A DNA stretch of 64,000 bases, taken from Margaritifera margaritifera (Eukaryota > Mollusca > Bivalvia > Unionida > Margaritiferidae). Position 1 is the first letter of the stretch. Each line of letters begins with the position of its first letter. The notes beneath the pieces were generated by a model. It was given only the letters and a program-made list of their open reading frames with translations, ran no database searches and was not told where the DNA came from. This document shows, in pieces, positions 1 through 13,800 of this stretch. The translations under genes and the position numbers were made by a program. The stretch covers positions 3,391,501 through 3,455,500 of the forward strand of contig JAQPZY010001498.1 in assembly GCA_029931535.1 (NCBI GenBank). Reading direction: 5' to 3'.

Positions 1-1682
1 CAAACCCTCTGTGTTGTTCCTATTCTGCTAAACAGCTAAGCTAGATGGCCAGCTCTTGTAGGGCTTCATAAATGAAGAAATAAATGACAATATTAAGAGT
101 TAGTGATATATGAAAATTGTTAACTTTATTTTATGCAGGTTATTTTATGATCACACAAATACATTAAAATATTAAGAGTTGCATATGCATAAAAACTGAC
201 TCAAACATGACAAAACATTTCAGCAGCTAAGTAGAAACTTGTCCCCAAATTCTAACAATGTCCTAGTTTTTGGTTGCTACCTAACTCTTACCCCTCTCAG
301 CCAAGTTGCAATATATTCCCTGTAATCATTATTAATAGGTAACAGCCCATAAAATGCATATCATAAATTTGTCTTTTTGGTGATTTGATGACTGCAGAGG
401 TATAAATAAGAAATTGGCCTGAAACTTAAACCTGAAACAAAATCCAAGTGTATACATTTTAAGACCCCAAAACCACACATCGAGTCAAAATCTGATATAT
501 TCTTGAGTAAAACATAAATATACTGATAATTAGCAATATTCCTGCAAAAAACCACACATTCACAATGATAAATGAATGAGATATAGAAATAAACAACAAC
601 CTGACCCAAAACTTTAACAAAGGTGGGATGCAGACACCATGGTGGCTACATAAGCTCTCTTTATTCTTTGAACAGTCGAATTAAAAACATCCCAGTTGGC
701 AAGAAAAGAAATTACATGAACAGAAATAAAGAATTTTTGAATTCATATTTAAAAGTGATAAGTGTCAAAGGCCTATATGAAGAGCTCTGTACCTTATGGT
801 ATTTTGTGTCCCCTGAATTCTAAACAACATTAGTAATTACCCATTATTAATTATTTTTTTCTTTCATAAATTCCCTCTTTTTAAGAAATTTTTCTTTTCA
901 ACTTATAACAGTGTGCTCTATTGCTACATTATGCTTTTTCTGAATGTTCCCTCACTAAATATTTTAGTTCCTTGCATTATATACAAATCCTTTATACTTT
1001 ACACTAGTGGAGCAAAAATCATCAGTTAACAGCACAGTCACCTAAATTTTCAATCTCCAAATATGCTGATTTAAGGAAAGGAACCACTAACTGAAAACTC
1101 TGATTGCCTTTGACAATTTTAGTGATCATTACGGCCAACATAGCTATGTAAAAGATTTACGATACACTGTGTATTATCTATTTTATTAATCCCATTAATC
1201 CCTGGCCATGAAAAGCAAAGTCACACTATTGAGAAACTCAGAATTTAAGAATTCTGTGCAATTGTACTACTTGCCTCCTCATTCAATGCATGATACAAAA
1301 ACTTAGCGTAATTCCTGGTCATTGTGACCTTATTTTCATAAAAACAAGTAGGTGTCCTCAAATAAAGAGACCCATGATGTTTTGTGACTCTAAATACTAC
1401 TTTGCCTAAGAAATGATGTTAGAAGTAAAAACTTGAGAATTGAATCCCGACAAGAAGGCCCATGTTACCTATTTTTGATGGCACTGAGTAGTATACCTCA
1501 AGATTTTAAAACTGCATACACTATGGTTTCTGTATATGGAGCTTGATGAAAAAACTTTACTTGAACAGTAATGAAACCAGGCCAACAATTGCTGTTAGAA
1601 AAGTATTACATTAGACTTATACATGCTTTTGCAGGGGAGACAATATTGCAATTGTCCATTGGCCTATCTAAGTCTTACTTAC
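1..1682. other. IDH1 intron sequence, nothing else recognised
   Basis: AT-rich intronic sequence downstream of the 1683 donor. I searched the minus strand for the C-terminal IDH motif (D-Y-L-N-T-F-E-F) and did not see it. No repeat or open frame worth naming. Confidence 0.5.
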
Positions 1683-1842
1683 CTGTTTCCCTTGATGCAG
1701 ATAGCCAAGTCCTTTGTCATTATGCCAGACTCAATTGTTTCAATGCAGACTGCTTCTAGATCCTCAGCAAATTTTTTCAGCTCAGAATTGTTATCAAGTT
1801 TAGCTCTGTGTGCCAGTCCACGGGTCCAAGCAAAGATGGAGG
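1683..1842 (-). CDS. IDH1: IDH1 exon (penultimate or later)
   Basis: 160 nt, acceptor TTTTCAG (ending 1843), donor GTAAGT (1682). Completes Ala and reads [18 protein letters not shown], then [20 protein letters not shown] and [13 protein letters not shown], ending with AG of a split codon. The last exon (LNTFEF-type helix to stop) is not present in 1-1682 and should lie outside the window. Confidence 0.95.
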
Positions 1843-4800
1843 CTGAAAATAAATATATTCCATACAAAATGAAAACAATATGCAAGAAATAGAAACCACA
1901 TATACAAAGAAACCAATTTTTGAAGTGAATTATGTTCATTTCATAATACTTAATGTATCATAAGATGTTAGGAGAACATCCACTACCTCACAAATCCAGC
2001 ACTCCCAAGTGAAAAACATTTGCATCTTTTGGCTGGTTTTAGCAATAATTGTACTAAAGCATCATCGTTATTGAAGAAACACAAGTCAGACAAGAGTAGT
2101 CTCCCTGTGGATAGAGGAAATGATGCCAGATCCCATCATTCATCAGTTACTACTGGTGTGGAAGTGCATACTCTTCCAGAAATGTAATTTTGTGGAGGAC
2201 TTGGGAGAGAGTGTCTGTATTATGATCAGGTAAGTATTGTTGAAGAAATGTATTTTACTCCAAAAATTGGTTTCTTCAAATATATTACCCAATCACAATA
2301 TGTTAGGAGAATAGGTAAGTGGTCTAGGGAGTTATATCCCCTTACCATGGAGTTGGCCCTGGTTCTGGTTTCCTGAAATATGTGCAGCAGCTTCAAGTCT
2401 CATGTGAGATAAAGGCTAGAGCAGCTTCAAGTCTCATGTGAGATAACAGCTTCAAGTCTCTAGTGAGATAAAGGCAAGTTAGCACAGATCTATGAATGGA
2501 TGTAGTCTTGATAACAAAAATTCACTTCCACAAATCCCACTAGAGTAACTTGCATTGTTAAAAAGCTGCCGAGTGACTGGAAAGGTAGACTGTCACACTG
2601 CTGATATAGGCCCCACCAGGCCAAAAAATTTATCGCTTACAGGAATGAAAGATCTCTAAGACAGAAGCTTGAGAATGTCATATCACACCTCATGGCAGTC
2701 GGGAACAATTTGGCTCAATTGCTATGCTGGTGGTGACTGCTCTAACCTCATGAGTCGACAAGAAATTCATTTGGTTTTGGGTTATTCCTCTAGGCTAAGT
2801 AGATAACCCAATGGATCCAGGACAAAACAGCATGAGTGGAAATAACATCTCTTCCTTCTTTAAGTGGTAAGAAGTGAGAAAAAGCTAGTTCCCCTTTTGA
2901 TTGACTCAGTACATTTCATGTACCACATCAAAACCCTGATGGGTCTTGAAGATTTCCTTGGGAAGAAGGGTCCAACAGAATCAGCAGTTTCAAAATGAAA
3001 GACTTATTTCCCATAAGTAGGAGTCTGTTCTAGTAATGAAACTAGTAGCCATCATGAAAGAAATAGAACCATTGTGGCAAAAGTGCAGATAGTTTGGGTT
3101 CACTGACAAGGCATACATTTCACTCATTCTCTCTGCTAATGCTAAGGTGGCATGGAAGCAGGTCCTATCCAATGGACGAGTCAGCAAGGCATTAGACAGT
3201 GGTTTGAAGGGTGCCTTATTCAATTACATCAAAACTCAAAGAAGGTTCCATTTCAGACAAAGGACCAAGGCCTTTAGTTAAAGCAAATTAAAATCAGCTA
3301 TAAGGTCAAAGTGGTCTTTGCTCTTGCCTATGTTCTCCTTTCCATTATTGGTGAAAAGTGTCTGAGATCATGGAATGGTAGCCCCTGATTAAAAGCCATA
3401 GGAATAAGATAGCTATTTGTTGTACTGAGCTTTTAAAGGAGACATTTCTCTACTTACACAACTTGGAGAAGCCTCCATTTTCCCTCATTGGCTTTCAGAG
3501 TGATGGGAATTCTTGTGTGAGCAATTCTGTTCACTAATTTTATGCTGAAATCTTTCATCCTGAGGGCTTATTTGATATAAGCCATGCATACAGTTTCAGT
3601 ATTTTATGCGAGGTTTTTTCAGCAGGCATGGAGAAGAGAGGGCTTTCTGGGAATCTCCATTGCTTGGTTCAGGAAGTTATTGATCCACAATTTTTCACAC
3701 TACAGGGAGCAATCAGGCTTAGTCTCCACTCGGATTTTATCACCTTTTGAATGACTTTGAGAATCTAAAGGTTGAGGATGGCACATGTAATGAAACCATT
3801 TTCGATCAGACAATGGGCATCAATTAACCAAGCTTTTGGGATCTGAGAGTAGAGAGATGAGGGTTGTGAACACGGCATTGAATCACTGGAAAAAGGTTTG
3901 CTATGGGTTGACCCCATGGGTGCAGATTTGACTGAAGACCAGGGATGAAATGCTTTCTGTGTGTTACGCTTGTTCTATCAGAATAGTGAGTCTGCTGGGA
4001 TGCACAGCCTGAGTGGGGTGTGGCAGACTTTAAAGTGGATTTTTTTCCCACCAATACCATGTGAGAAAATCCCAAGCAAGATGGCTGTGGACTTGGTTTG
4101 TTCTGGCTTTCTGAGGTAACTGACAACAGTAGAGGTGTCACAAGGAATGAGAATGCCCTTTCCAGATCATGTTTCCTGCCCTGATCAATAGGTTCTGGTT
4201 TTTATATCCAGGAGACTGGCACCCTTACCAGTCTTAAAGTTTCACACAGCTGGTGCTGAAATGGAAAGCCTGCCATATGTTATAAGAAATCCTCCCATTA
4301 GCAATCCAAAGCATTGATCATTTGGAATAGTTGGCAAAGCTACTATAACAGATGCCACTAAGACTGATAGACTTTCAGTAGGGTTCTCATATAAGGGTAG
4401 CCCAAGGCAGGAAGATCCATAGCCATGTTCAGGGGTTTCCTGGCTCATTTTCAGCTATGTATGAGGATAAAAAACACCACAAAGGCAATCATCAAAGTAC
4501 AAACTTGAGGGAGGTGAACCTGACTGAGAAAACATGTGAGCTGCATGTCCTGATGACTGAAAAGCTGGGATATGATAAAATTGGGTCGGTCTTTGTTGAA
4601 AAGGAATCTTAGGCAAAGTAAGAGAGGAACGAAGGATTACATGTGATTATACAAAAGTTGCTACTGGAGGTTTTGGAGGATGCTGTCCAGGCACAGGGGA
4701 ACCCTGCTGTAGCATGCTTTATTATAACATAAATCTAGAAATACCACTTTCACATCACGGCTCCCAAATTTTTGTTTTTGATGTCCATTATTCCCTGACA

Positions 4801-7800
4801 CTACTACAAAACATCAGCCAAGTAGACAAACTGATAAAAAATAATTGTTAAGTTTCAAAAACCAACAGCTTACAGATTATATTGAATGTTCTTAAACAGC
4901 AATGATTAATTTTCATCAAGCATGGGGCTATCTTGATCCCAACTGTTATATAAACTGGCCAAGTTGTAACATTATTACTATATGTATGACTGGCCTTTTG
5001 TTTATTTAACCCCTCCCTGAAACTCATACATGCATTAAAATTTTCAATCATTCTGGCTATACTACAGTTTGGTGCATAAAGCAGTTGGCAGTTATGGACC
5101 CCAACTGCCATGTTATAGTGGGGTTCCCCTGTAGTACAATGTCAGGGATGTGGATGTGGTTCTGAAGGAAGGGTCTATGGGAGCAAGCCCCAGGAATTTT
5201 CTATGAGTGGAAATATGTAGCCATACATTTTTGAGGTTTAAACCAATGACAGAGTCCTTTTTTGGATGGTGCTAAGGGTCAACACCATTTGACCCATTGG
5301 TGGCCAATTCCTGACCTTCTCTCCATGGCCATAAAATAGAAGGTTGGAAAACAAAGGCTTAGATCTGAGGATGGCCTTTGTGGTTGAGGAGCAGTGCTGA
5401 TGGGGATAGGAATGCATCTCTCTGTGTGCTGGAGGTTAACTGAAGCATCTATTTCACTGGAGAGTGAGTGCTGAGCTGCCCTGTTGAGTACATGAACGAT
5501 GTGTGCAACTGATTCCCAGGTGTGTCTGACAGTGGGGTCTTTATGGTGGGATCCAGACAATGCTCAGCAGGGGTCCATTAATATTTCATTTTGGAAGTCC
5601 CAAAACAAATTTATTAAAAGTGTACTTATCTCTATGTGAATTGTATATATATATATAACCTGATTTGAGCGACCCCTGCCACAAGTGACCACTGGCAACC
5701 AAAATAAGAGTTTCAACACCAGTATTATTGACTGTATTGTAAAACCAGATATATATACCACAGACCTTTATTTAATGATTTAATCCTTTGTAACCATGAC
5801 TGCTAGGTAGAGTCTGCAGCTGGAATGCAGATTGTTCTGAACTGAGATACACAAAAAATTCGGGAAAAAGTCAGGTCTGGGTACTGGGGGAAATCTGTGT
5901 AGCTGGTACTGGGTAGCAATTAAACCAGGGCCAGTGAGGGAACTGTCTGGTGCATGTATGTGTTGCCTTTATAGGTCTTGTAGAGGACACTGTGAGTGAC
6001 ATGATCACCAGATCTGGTATTAGTCATGCAGGTGGATGAGTATATTCAGCTAGCTTAAATCCTTTTGCATACCCCACATTTAATCCTGCCCATCATTACC
6101 TGTAATTAAATATAGCAAACAATGCCATATCAAGGCAAAATCAGTCAGGTTTACAGTTAAATGGATGCTAATAAATGAAAAACATGGTAGAGAAAATTAC
6201 AGAAGTGATCAAATTGCCAAGAATGAATTAATGAAATGCAATCAAGTTTAAGTACAGTGAAACTCCACTATAACATGCTTCATTATAACACAAATTGGGA
6301 CATAACATGATTGTAGCATGGCTCCCAAAATTTTACAATAATTTCACCTATTTCTTGAGGTATGACAAGTTTAAGTGCCAAAATAAACAACCATTTGATT
6401 TGATAATTTGGAAGATGTGTGGTATTCATGAAGAAAAATGTCTTATCTCTGCATCTTTCTTTATATGAATAAAAATGTAAAAAATTCCATTTGTGAATGT
6501 TCATTTCAATTGTGTCAATAGTCAATCACTGTACTTTGATCTTAGTTTATTTTTGAAAGACTTAAGCTCCTTGAAAAACTGATAATTGTTAATCTAATTA
6601 TTACTGAACCATTGTGTTGATCTTCCATGCATCCTGTGTACAATCATTGATAAATCCTGGGTAAACAATAGCCAACACCTGTTTGTTCAATCAACTGGCA
6701 TACACAACCAAGCACCAAACAATGTGATGGTCAAAAAAGGTTTCTCACCCAAATTTATAAATCAATTAATATACCAACCTAATTAAGTCATTTCTAATCA
6801 TGAATCAAGAGCATCAATCTCACAGCTTAAGATTGTTGAAATTATTGGGCACTGCTTTATAAAAACATAAAAAAGTAAACCTGCCATCTTGTCAGACAAT
6901 CATCTAAACAGTGGATTACATCATTCATAATTCCAGAAAAAAAGACTCTGTTTGTTTGCTAACAATTATTCATGCTGTAGTCGATAACAATTATTCATGC
7001 TGTAGTCAATAACAATTATTCATGCTGTAGTCAATAACAATTATTCATGCTGTAGTCAAAAGAATTACGTACAGTAATCAGACTCATATAAAATCTTGCA
7101 GAGAAAATTCTACCAGTTTCAAATTTATACAGATAGTGCTTAATGGCCTCAACATGTACACAGGCATACATACTAGACCATAAATGTTCATTATCCTTCC
7201 TTACATTATTTTTGGATTATATTTTGGCATTTTATTCAGACATCATTATCTATGCTGAAATAACTAACATGTATATGCTTCTTTGTTTATATTTTCTATT
7301 GAGTTATTATGGATTAACTGTTATGGATGCAATGAGATTGTCTGGTGAGTACATTTAAATATTCATACAGTGCTAAAAAATATATTGGAAAACCCTACAC
7401 CCCTCTAAATCTAAATCTATATCAGACCCCTCCTATATTTTAAGTAGGGTGCCCATTGGGCTTGTCAACATTTTTAAAAAAGTGTTATATAATTTGCCCG
7501 ACAAACCTCTAGCATGCTGATGAAATGTGGCAGAGAACCATGCATTGGTAAATACATGTATAGCATTGTGTTTTCACTATTATTCATTTAATATGCATTG
7601 ATTTAAGATTGTAACTGTGCCAGTGAAGCACAAACTTTGCACCCACTATTACACCCACTTCATTGGCAAAGCGTTGTGGATATGCATGCATTGTTTTCAT
7701 TAGTTAACTGACCTGTCACGCTATTACACACCCCAACCATTGTGTTATAGTTGGATTTCACTGTACTGAGATATATTGTAAATATTGATGAACACTGGAG

Positions 7801-10800
7801 TAGAAAATTAAGATGGTGCTAGTTAGCTTATTGTATAATGAAATAGACAACTAATGTACAAAATATTCATCAACAATGCTAAGAAAATTGATGGAAAATA
7901 CTTTCCTTGATGAGAAAACTCCTAAGGACTGCTCAAACCTATGAAATGGCACAAAATGGACAGTATCTGCAAGGCATTTTATGAAAGCATGCTGACCAGG
8001 CATGAGTGGAAATAGTAATTGACGAATGACGGGATTTGGCACCAATCCCTCATTCCAAGCGGTGTCCACTCTTGTCTCAACAAACAGATGATGTTTTAGC
8101 ACTGCTATTGCTAAATAAAGTCAAAAGACATGGTTAATGTCTTTTCCACTTGGGATGGCTGGATCTGCATGGTAGCAGATGTTCTGAAAATGTATTATGA
8201 TCGCTTAATGTATTTCGAAGAATAAAATAACTTTCAGTCAGGATTTCAACTGAAACTACAATGTAATGGTTTAACAATAGAGGAACAAAAAAAGAAAACA
8301 GCATATCAAGAGGAACACAAAAATAATTGAGATCAGGGCTAACTAGATAGTGAGGCAGCCAATATTCAGTGTTCCCATTAATTTTTCAAATAAACGGCAC
8401 CAGGGCATATTTTGTAACCCCTCTTTTGTGGGAGAAAAGGAAAAAATCCTCAAATTTGGGGGTACAATACAGGAACTGCATACAATCAATCCCCATGTGA
8501 GGATTTCTGGGCTCACATTTCATGAACAAAAGTTTTAATTATTTACTTATGAAGTACTTTACATTTTTAGATTTAAATGATTATTTGAACAATGGAAAAT
8601 TGGGGTAAAGTTTTTTGACGAATAATTTCAGTAAAGGAATAAGCAAATTTTCACCATTTGCATAAAGGCCTCTTGTGTAAGCATTTAAATATGATGATAA
8701 ACAATAACCGAGTAAACTGGCTATTCATCAATTCTTTGTAATGGCTCTTCCAAATGATATGTGGTGTATTCTCAAAAATTGTAGTTTCTTTCTCCCTGTA
8801 TATGTACCAATAGGATTTGTGGAGGTTTCTTTTCCCTGTTGGTGTTGCCTATAATGTCTGGTCACTGTTCCATGGGCTGCCTCTGCCTCCACTGTCACAC
8901 CATCAGGGCAAACCAGGACACTTGTCATCATTCCCAAGGAGCCAAATCCTGAGCACAAAAAGAAATGCATTAATTTATCTTACATATTTTATGCTTTTCT
9001 TGAATGCATACAATCTTAAGTGTCTGTAAAAAATTGTATAAGTGTGATTTCATTTCCATTTTATATTTGATAATGTAAAATTCAAAATTAAATAAAATCA
9101 GACAATAATCAATGATTACACAGCTCATTCTACTTCTACTAGACTCCAGTAGCCATTATAAACATTATACTGCAGAAAATAAATTCAGCCATCCCTTTTC
9201 TAACTAAAGATTGTTTTGTCTTTACATTTGAACTTTTAATCATCTTAAAATTTAAAATTTAAACTTGTAATCAGCACTATATTGTCTAGAGGTGCGCAGT
9301 ATTATCTGAATACCAGTTTACTGATGTATTTTTTTCTCATGATATGTACCACAGCACTTTTTCACTGTACCGGTATTTCTGTATTTTCCGTCAGTAAGGA
9401 ATATACAGAAATTGCTGAGTAATCTTGTTACGAATTTAATGATATTAAAAGCATGCTTTCATTTGTCAATTCCAAATATTATTAATATTTTACAAAATAG
9501 TTGTATTTGTCACAAATTAATTTTGAATATTACAAATATAATTATATGTATGAACCTTTAATCACATGTTTGACATGTGTACAGTATGCCAATATGGCGG
9601 CCGATTGGGATGTTATTAAAGATATTCGGGCCAAATCCAACTTTAGAAAAAATTTGGATTTAAAAAAAGAAGACAAAAAAGTAATTTCTTTTAGTTATTT
9701 ACTTGCATATGTTAATGTGTTAAGTACATGTATTCCTTTGAAAGGCAGAGAATCATCCTTAGATTTTCTGAAGAGCAGATGTTTTCTGTTTGACTTTTAC
9801 ATAATTTCTCTAGTCCACTAAATATTTTCTTGTTTGTTGAGTCAGTATGTTTTTGTTTACTGGTCCTCTCTGATAAATATCTTGCCTGGGTGTTGGCATC
9901 CCACTCAAAGTTTTCCTGCATTTGATATCAATAGTGTAGCTAGTAAATTGTAGGCTTCAGTGTCAACACTTCCTATTTTTATCAACAAGCTCTCTAATGT
10001 TACCACAATGTCTTTTACGGGTGTCAGCTATAGTGTAAGCTTAATCCTCCCACTTTAGTTACAGTTTTTAGACGACATACAACATTTAACATACACATAG
10101 CAAATTCATCTACTGTAAGGTACTGACCATTTAATTTTTGGGTGTGAGGGATGGCTGCAATTTTCTTTCGAGCCGATGTATTTTATTTTATTTTATCTCA
10201 AGATAATTTTTTTTTCTTCAAATAATTATAATGGATATAATATGGTGTTATTTTTCAATAAATCAGAGAAGATATTTTATCCAGCTATTTGAGAGCTGTA
10301 CATTTTTTTTACAATAATTCCCAGGCCCTGCATCAGACAATTAAATTATTGGTCCCGAATATAATTGCAGTATACTGTGGTATGGTATGTTCAGAAATAC
10401 TATCGGATACCGCAGTAAAAAAATTTCAGGGTACCCAACTCGAATATGGTCAGAATTATGCTGAAATACTGCGAAACTACTCACCTACATAACCACCCAC
10501 CCACCCACCTACCTACAGTGACTGGGAATAAAAGACATAAGACAATAAAAAAGAACATTCTTTTCTATGAGATCAAAGAAGCAGTACCATCACGAGTTGA
10601 TAAAAGCCAAAGATTTATATTGTTTTTGTCTTATCTTCTTTTAAATTCATTGTTCCTAAAATCTGTTTGACAAACTATTATCATTGCCCACACCTAGAAG
10701 CCAGATTTTACTGGATGAAAGTCAGACTTTGAATAACCTTGGAGTGACAGTCAGCAGTACAAATATGCATCAATAATTAGCTTGATTAGCCACTACAAGT

Positions 10801-13800
10801 GAGGCCCCACATGAAAAGCATGCAGTCCACTCATCTAATTCATATCGTCATTCACATATTCAAGTACAAAGATTTTCAGCACACGGTAGGCTATACATGG
10901 CAGCCAGTATATCTGGAGGAGGAAGAACCCGGGAAAACTCCAGGAAGAACCAATGACCCACAGGAAGCTACCATCAAGCTTTCTCACATACCTATGCTGG
11001 CCGAGCCGAGATCTGAACCCACGCAGACAGAGGTGAGATGTCAGTGATCTGTAAAGACGAGTGCCTTAGACCATTCAGCCACCCGGGCCCCCAGCACCCA
11101 ATAAACAAATTTGTAACACACAATTTCAACAAAGGACACTGAAGCATTGAAAATAGGTCACAGAGACCTCTTTCTATGAAAGGACATAGAACTTATCAAG
11201 ACGCATCCACTCAAATAATTTTGTGATTCTAGGTTTTATAAAATACATATAACATGCCAAAAACTCATTGGTCATGAACTAAATGCTAAAGCTCAATCAA
11301 AGCCAGTAAAAGATGAAACATAGGTCATAATAAGCCTCTTTTGTTGTATAGGTGTATTACTAACAATTTCATAATTCTAGCAGGAACAGTGCCTGAGAAA
11401 CGAACATTTCACACAAAACTTAACCCAAGTTAGTGAAGCATAAAATATTGGTCATAATGACCTACTACTGAAATGAGGGAGTAGTGTTCAATGAGTTGCA
11501 AGCCCAAGTTTCAGAATTCTAGATAGCCTAGGATAGTGTGTAAATAGCATGCCAAAAACCTATGTAGTCATGAAGTAAATGCAAAAACTTAACCGAAGCC
11601 AGTATAATGTGAAATATAGGTCAAAGTGACCTTTTTTGGTAGGGGTGTAGCACTTAGAGAGATGTATACAATCATCTACTTCAATTATTAAAGCATGAAG
11701 AGTAAAAACATTAAACTGAACCAAAGTGGGTGAAATGTGAAATATGGGTCACACTGATCTAATTGTAAGATGAGGGTGAATGCTATTTGTCTCTGACATC
11801 TGTAAGGTACAGCTCGGGAGCAGAATTCTCAAAGCTTACGATTGTATACAACTCTGGACAAGTCATGCACCTTTAAAATAAGCAATATGCATACTTATGA
11901 TAAGTTCAAAGTCCAGATCCAGAGGATTTGGGTTTTCAATGCAGGAGATTGGCAATCCAATGCAGGACATTTTTTTATTGATATATTGACATATCCCAAA
12001 ACAACTATTTAAATCTAAATTGTAAGTAAGTTCAGAATTTTTTTAAATATATGGAAAGCACATGTATGACAAGTCCAAAGAGCAAATGCAGGAGATTTGG
12101 GTTGCCAATACAGGAGATTTAGTTTTCCAGTGCAGGAAATTAGCACTCCAATGCAGAAGATTTAGGTTTCCAATGGAGGAAATTAGCACTCTAATGCATG
12201 AGATTTGGGTCTCCAATGCAGCAGATTAGCACTCAAATGCAGGAGATTTGGGTTTCCATTGCAGTAGATTAGGGTTTCCAATGCAGGACATTTGGGTTTA
12301 CAATGAAGATTTGTCCTCCAATGCTGTTTACCTACATTTTTTATGAGTTCAGATTTCTTTTAAGTATGAAGAAGAAGAGGAAAACGAAAATCAAGAAAAA
12401 TAAACTTCTGAAGATGTAAAATCAAAACAACTTCCTACATTGATTTATATAACCTGGTCATATCACTAAATATCAGTGAACTGTTTTCTTCAGGACCCAA
12501 TATTACACAGATCTCTCCTAAATTTAATGAATCCTCTCTTAAAAATGATTAGGTGTATGAAAATTTTGTAAATTTGCTGTCAGCATAATGAAACTTGTAA
12601 CATTCAACAAAGCTCAATCTGATCATGTAAAAGCTTGACTGCTAGATCAACCACATTAATTAAGTACTTACAATGACTTTTGTCAATCAAGCAATGAGCT
12701 GCTTTTATTGATTATCTAGTTATTAAAAGCATTTTACCAACTGCACATGGTAAAGTTGTACAATGGTATTTCACGGTAATGTCTCTGCTGTTACATGCAG
12801 TTCTAATGTATACATCATGGGGCAATTGTCATGACAAATGACTGCTGTGCTGATAATGAAGATAAATGACTGAAGGTTTTATTTGTATTCATTAAAAGTA
12901 ATTTATCACACATGTTTGTTGAAACATAAGATAAGGAGTCTATTCATTGATACTGTTTTCATATACAAAATGACCGCTTCCTTAAAAATTGAAAATCTCC
13001 CCGTACAAAAATGCATGAGAGGAATTTGCCCCCCTGTGTGAAAATCTTGGAGAAATCAGTGTGGCAAATATATTATTTTAATTAAAGTAAAATTGTACTA
13101 AATCTCCATGCTCATTAAAGGGGCAAGATTTTTATATATTAGTAAGATAACATTATAAATGTACAGTTTAGAAAAAAGAAATGAAAACATAGCATCTATA
13201 CTTCTTCCAGATTATTTACCTAACAGAAAAAGCACCTCTTGTGAGGGTATGTAAGTCAATAGACCTGTTTAACTAACTCAGTGCAAGTAAATGATGCAAT
13301 ACTGGTCTGTTTTTTAGCTTGAGATTCTCTGGCAACTGTTGATGTCACTGACAAGCCTGCCTATATTTGCTCAAAGCTGTTTGGAGATTTCAGAGCCAAA
13401 ATATAATTAATCTCTTTTGGCATTTATAATAGTCAAATTAAATGCACATTTTAAATAGCCTTTCTTTTGTCATTGTTAACATTGTCAAACTGAATATATC
13501 CTGCATACTTCTATTGTATTTAATGAGTAGACAATATAAAGACAGCTTATTCACTTTGGTAGCTTTATCTGACAAGAGGATTATCACTGCTGAAGCACAT
13601 GCATTCTTTAAGCCCAACGTTCAGCAATGTTATTTCAAAAGAAATTTTCATCATCAACCTTTTACTGAAAGAAAATGTCACAGTCAGGGTTTTGAGCCTT
13701 GATTAGGATAAATACATTAAAATATCATGAAATTTCATAAACTTACAGTAAGTATAAAAAAACACAAGATATGATCTCCTGGCCATTTTCTGATAGATTC

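Noticed and set aside
2990..4448. Several minus-strand frames of 68-105 codons in a GC-richer stretch
   Set aside because: No conserved motif in any frame on either strand, so they are not called as genes.
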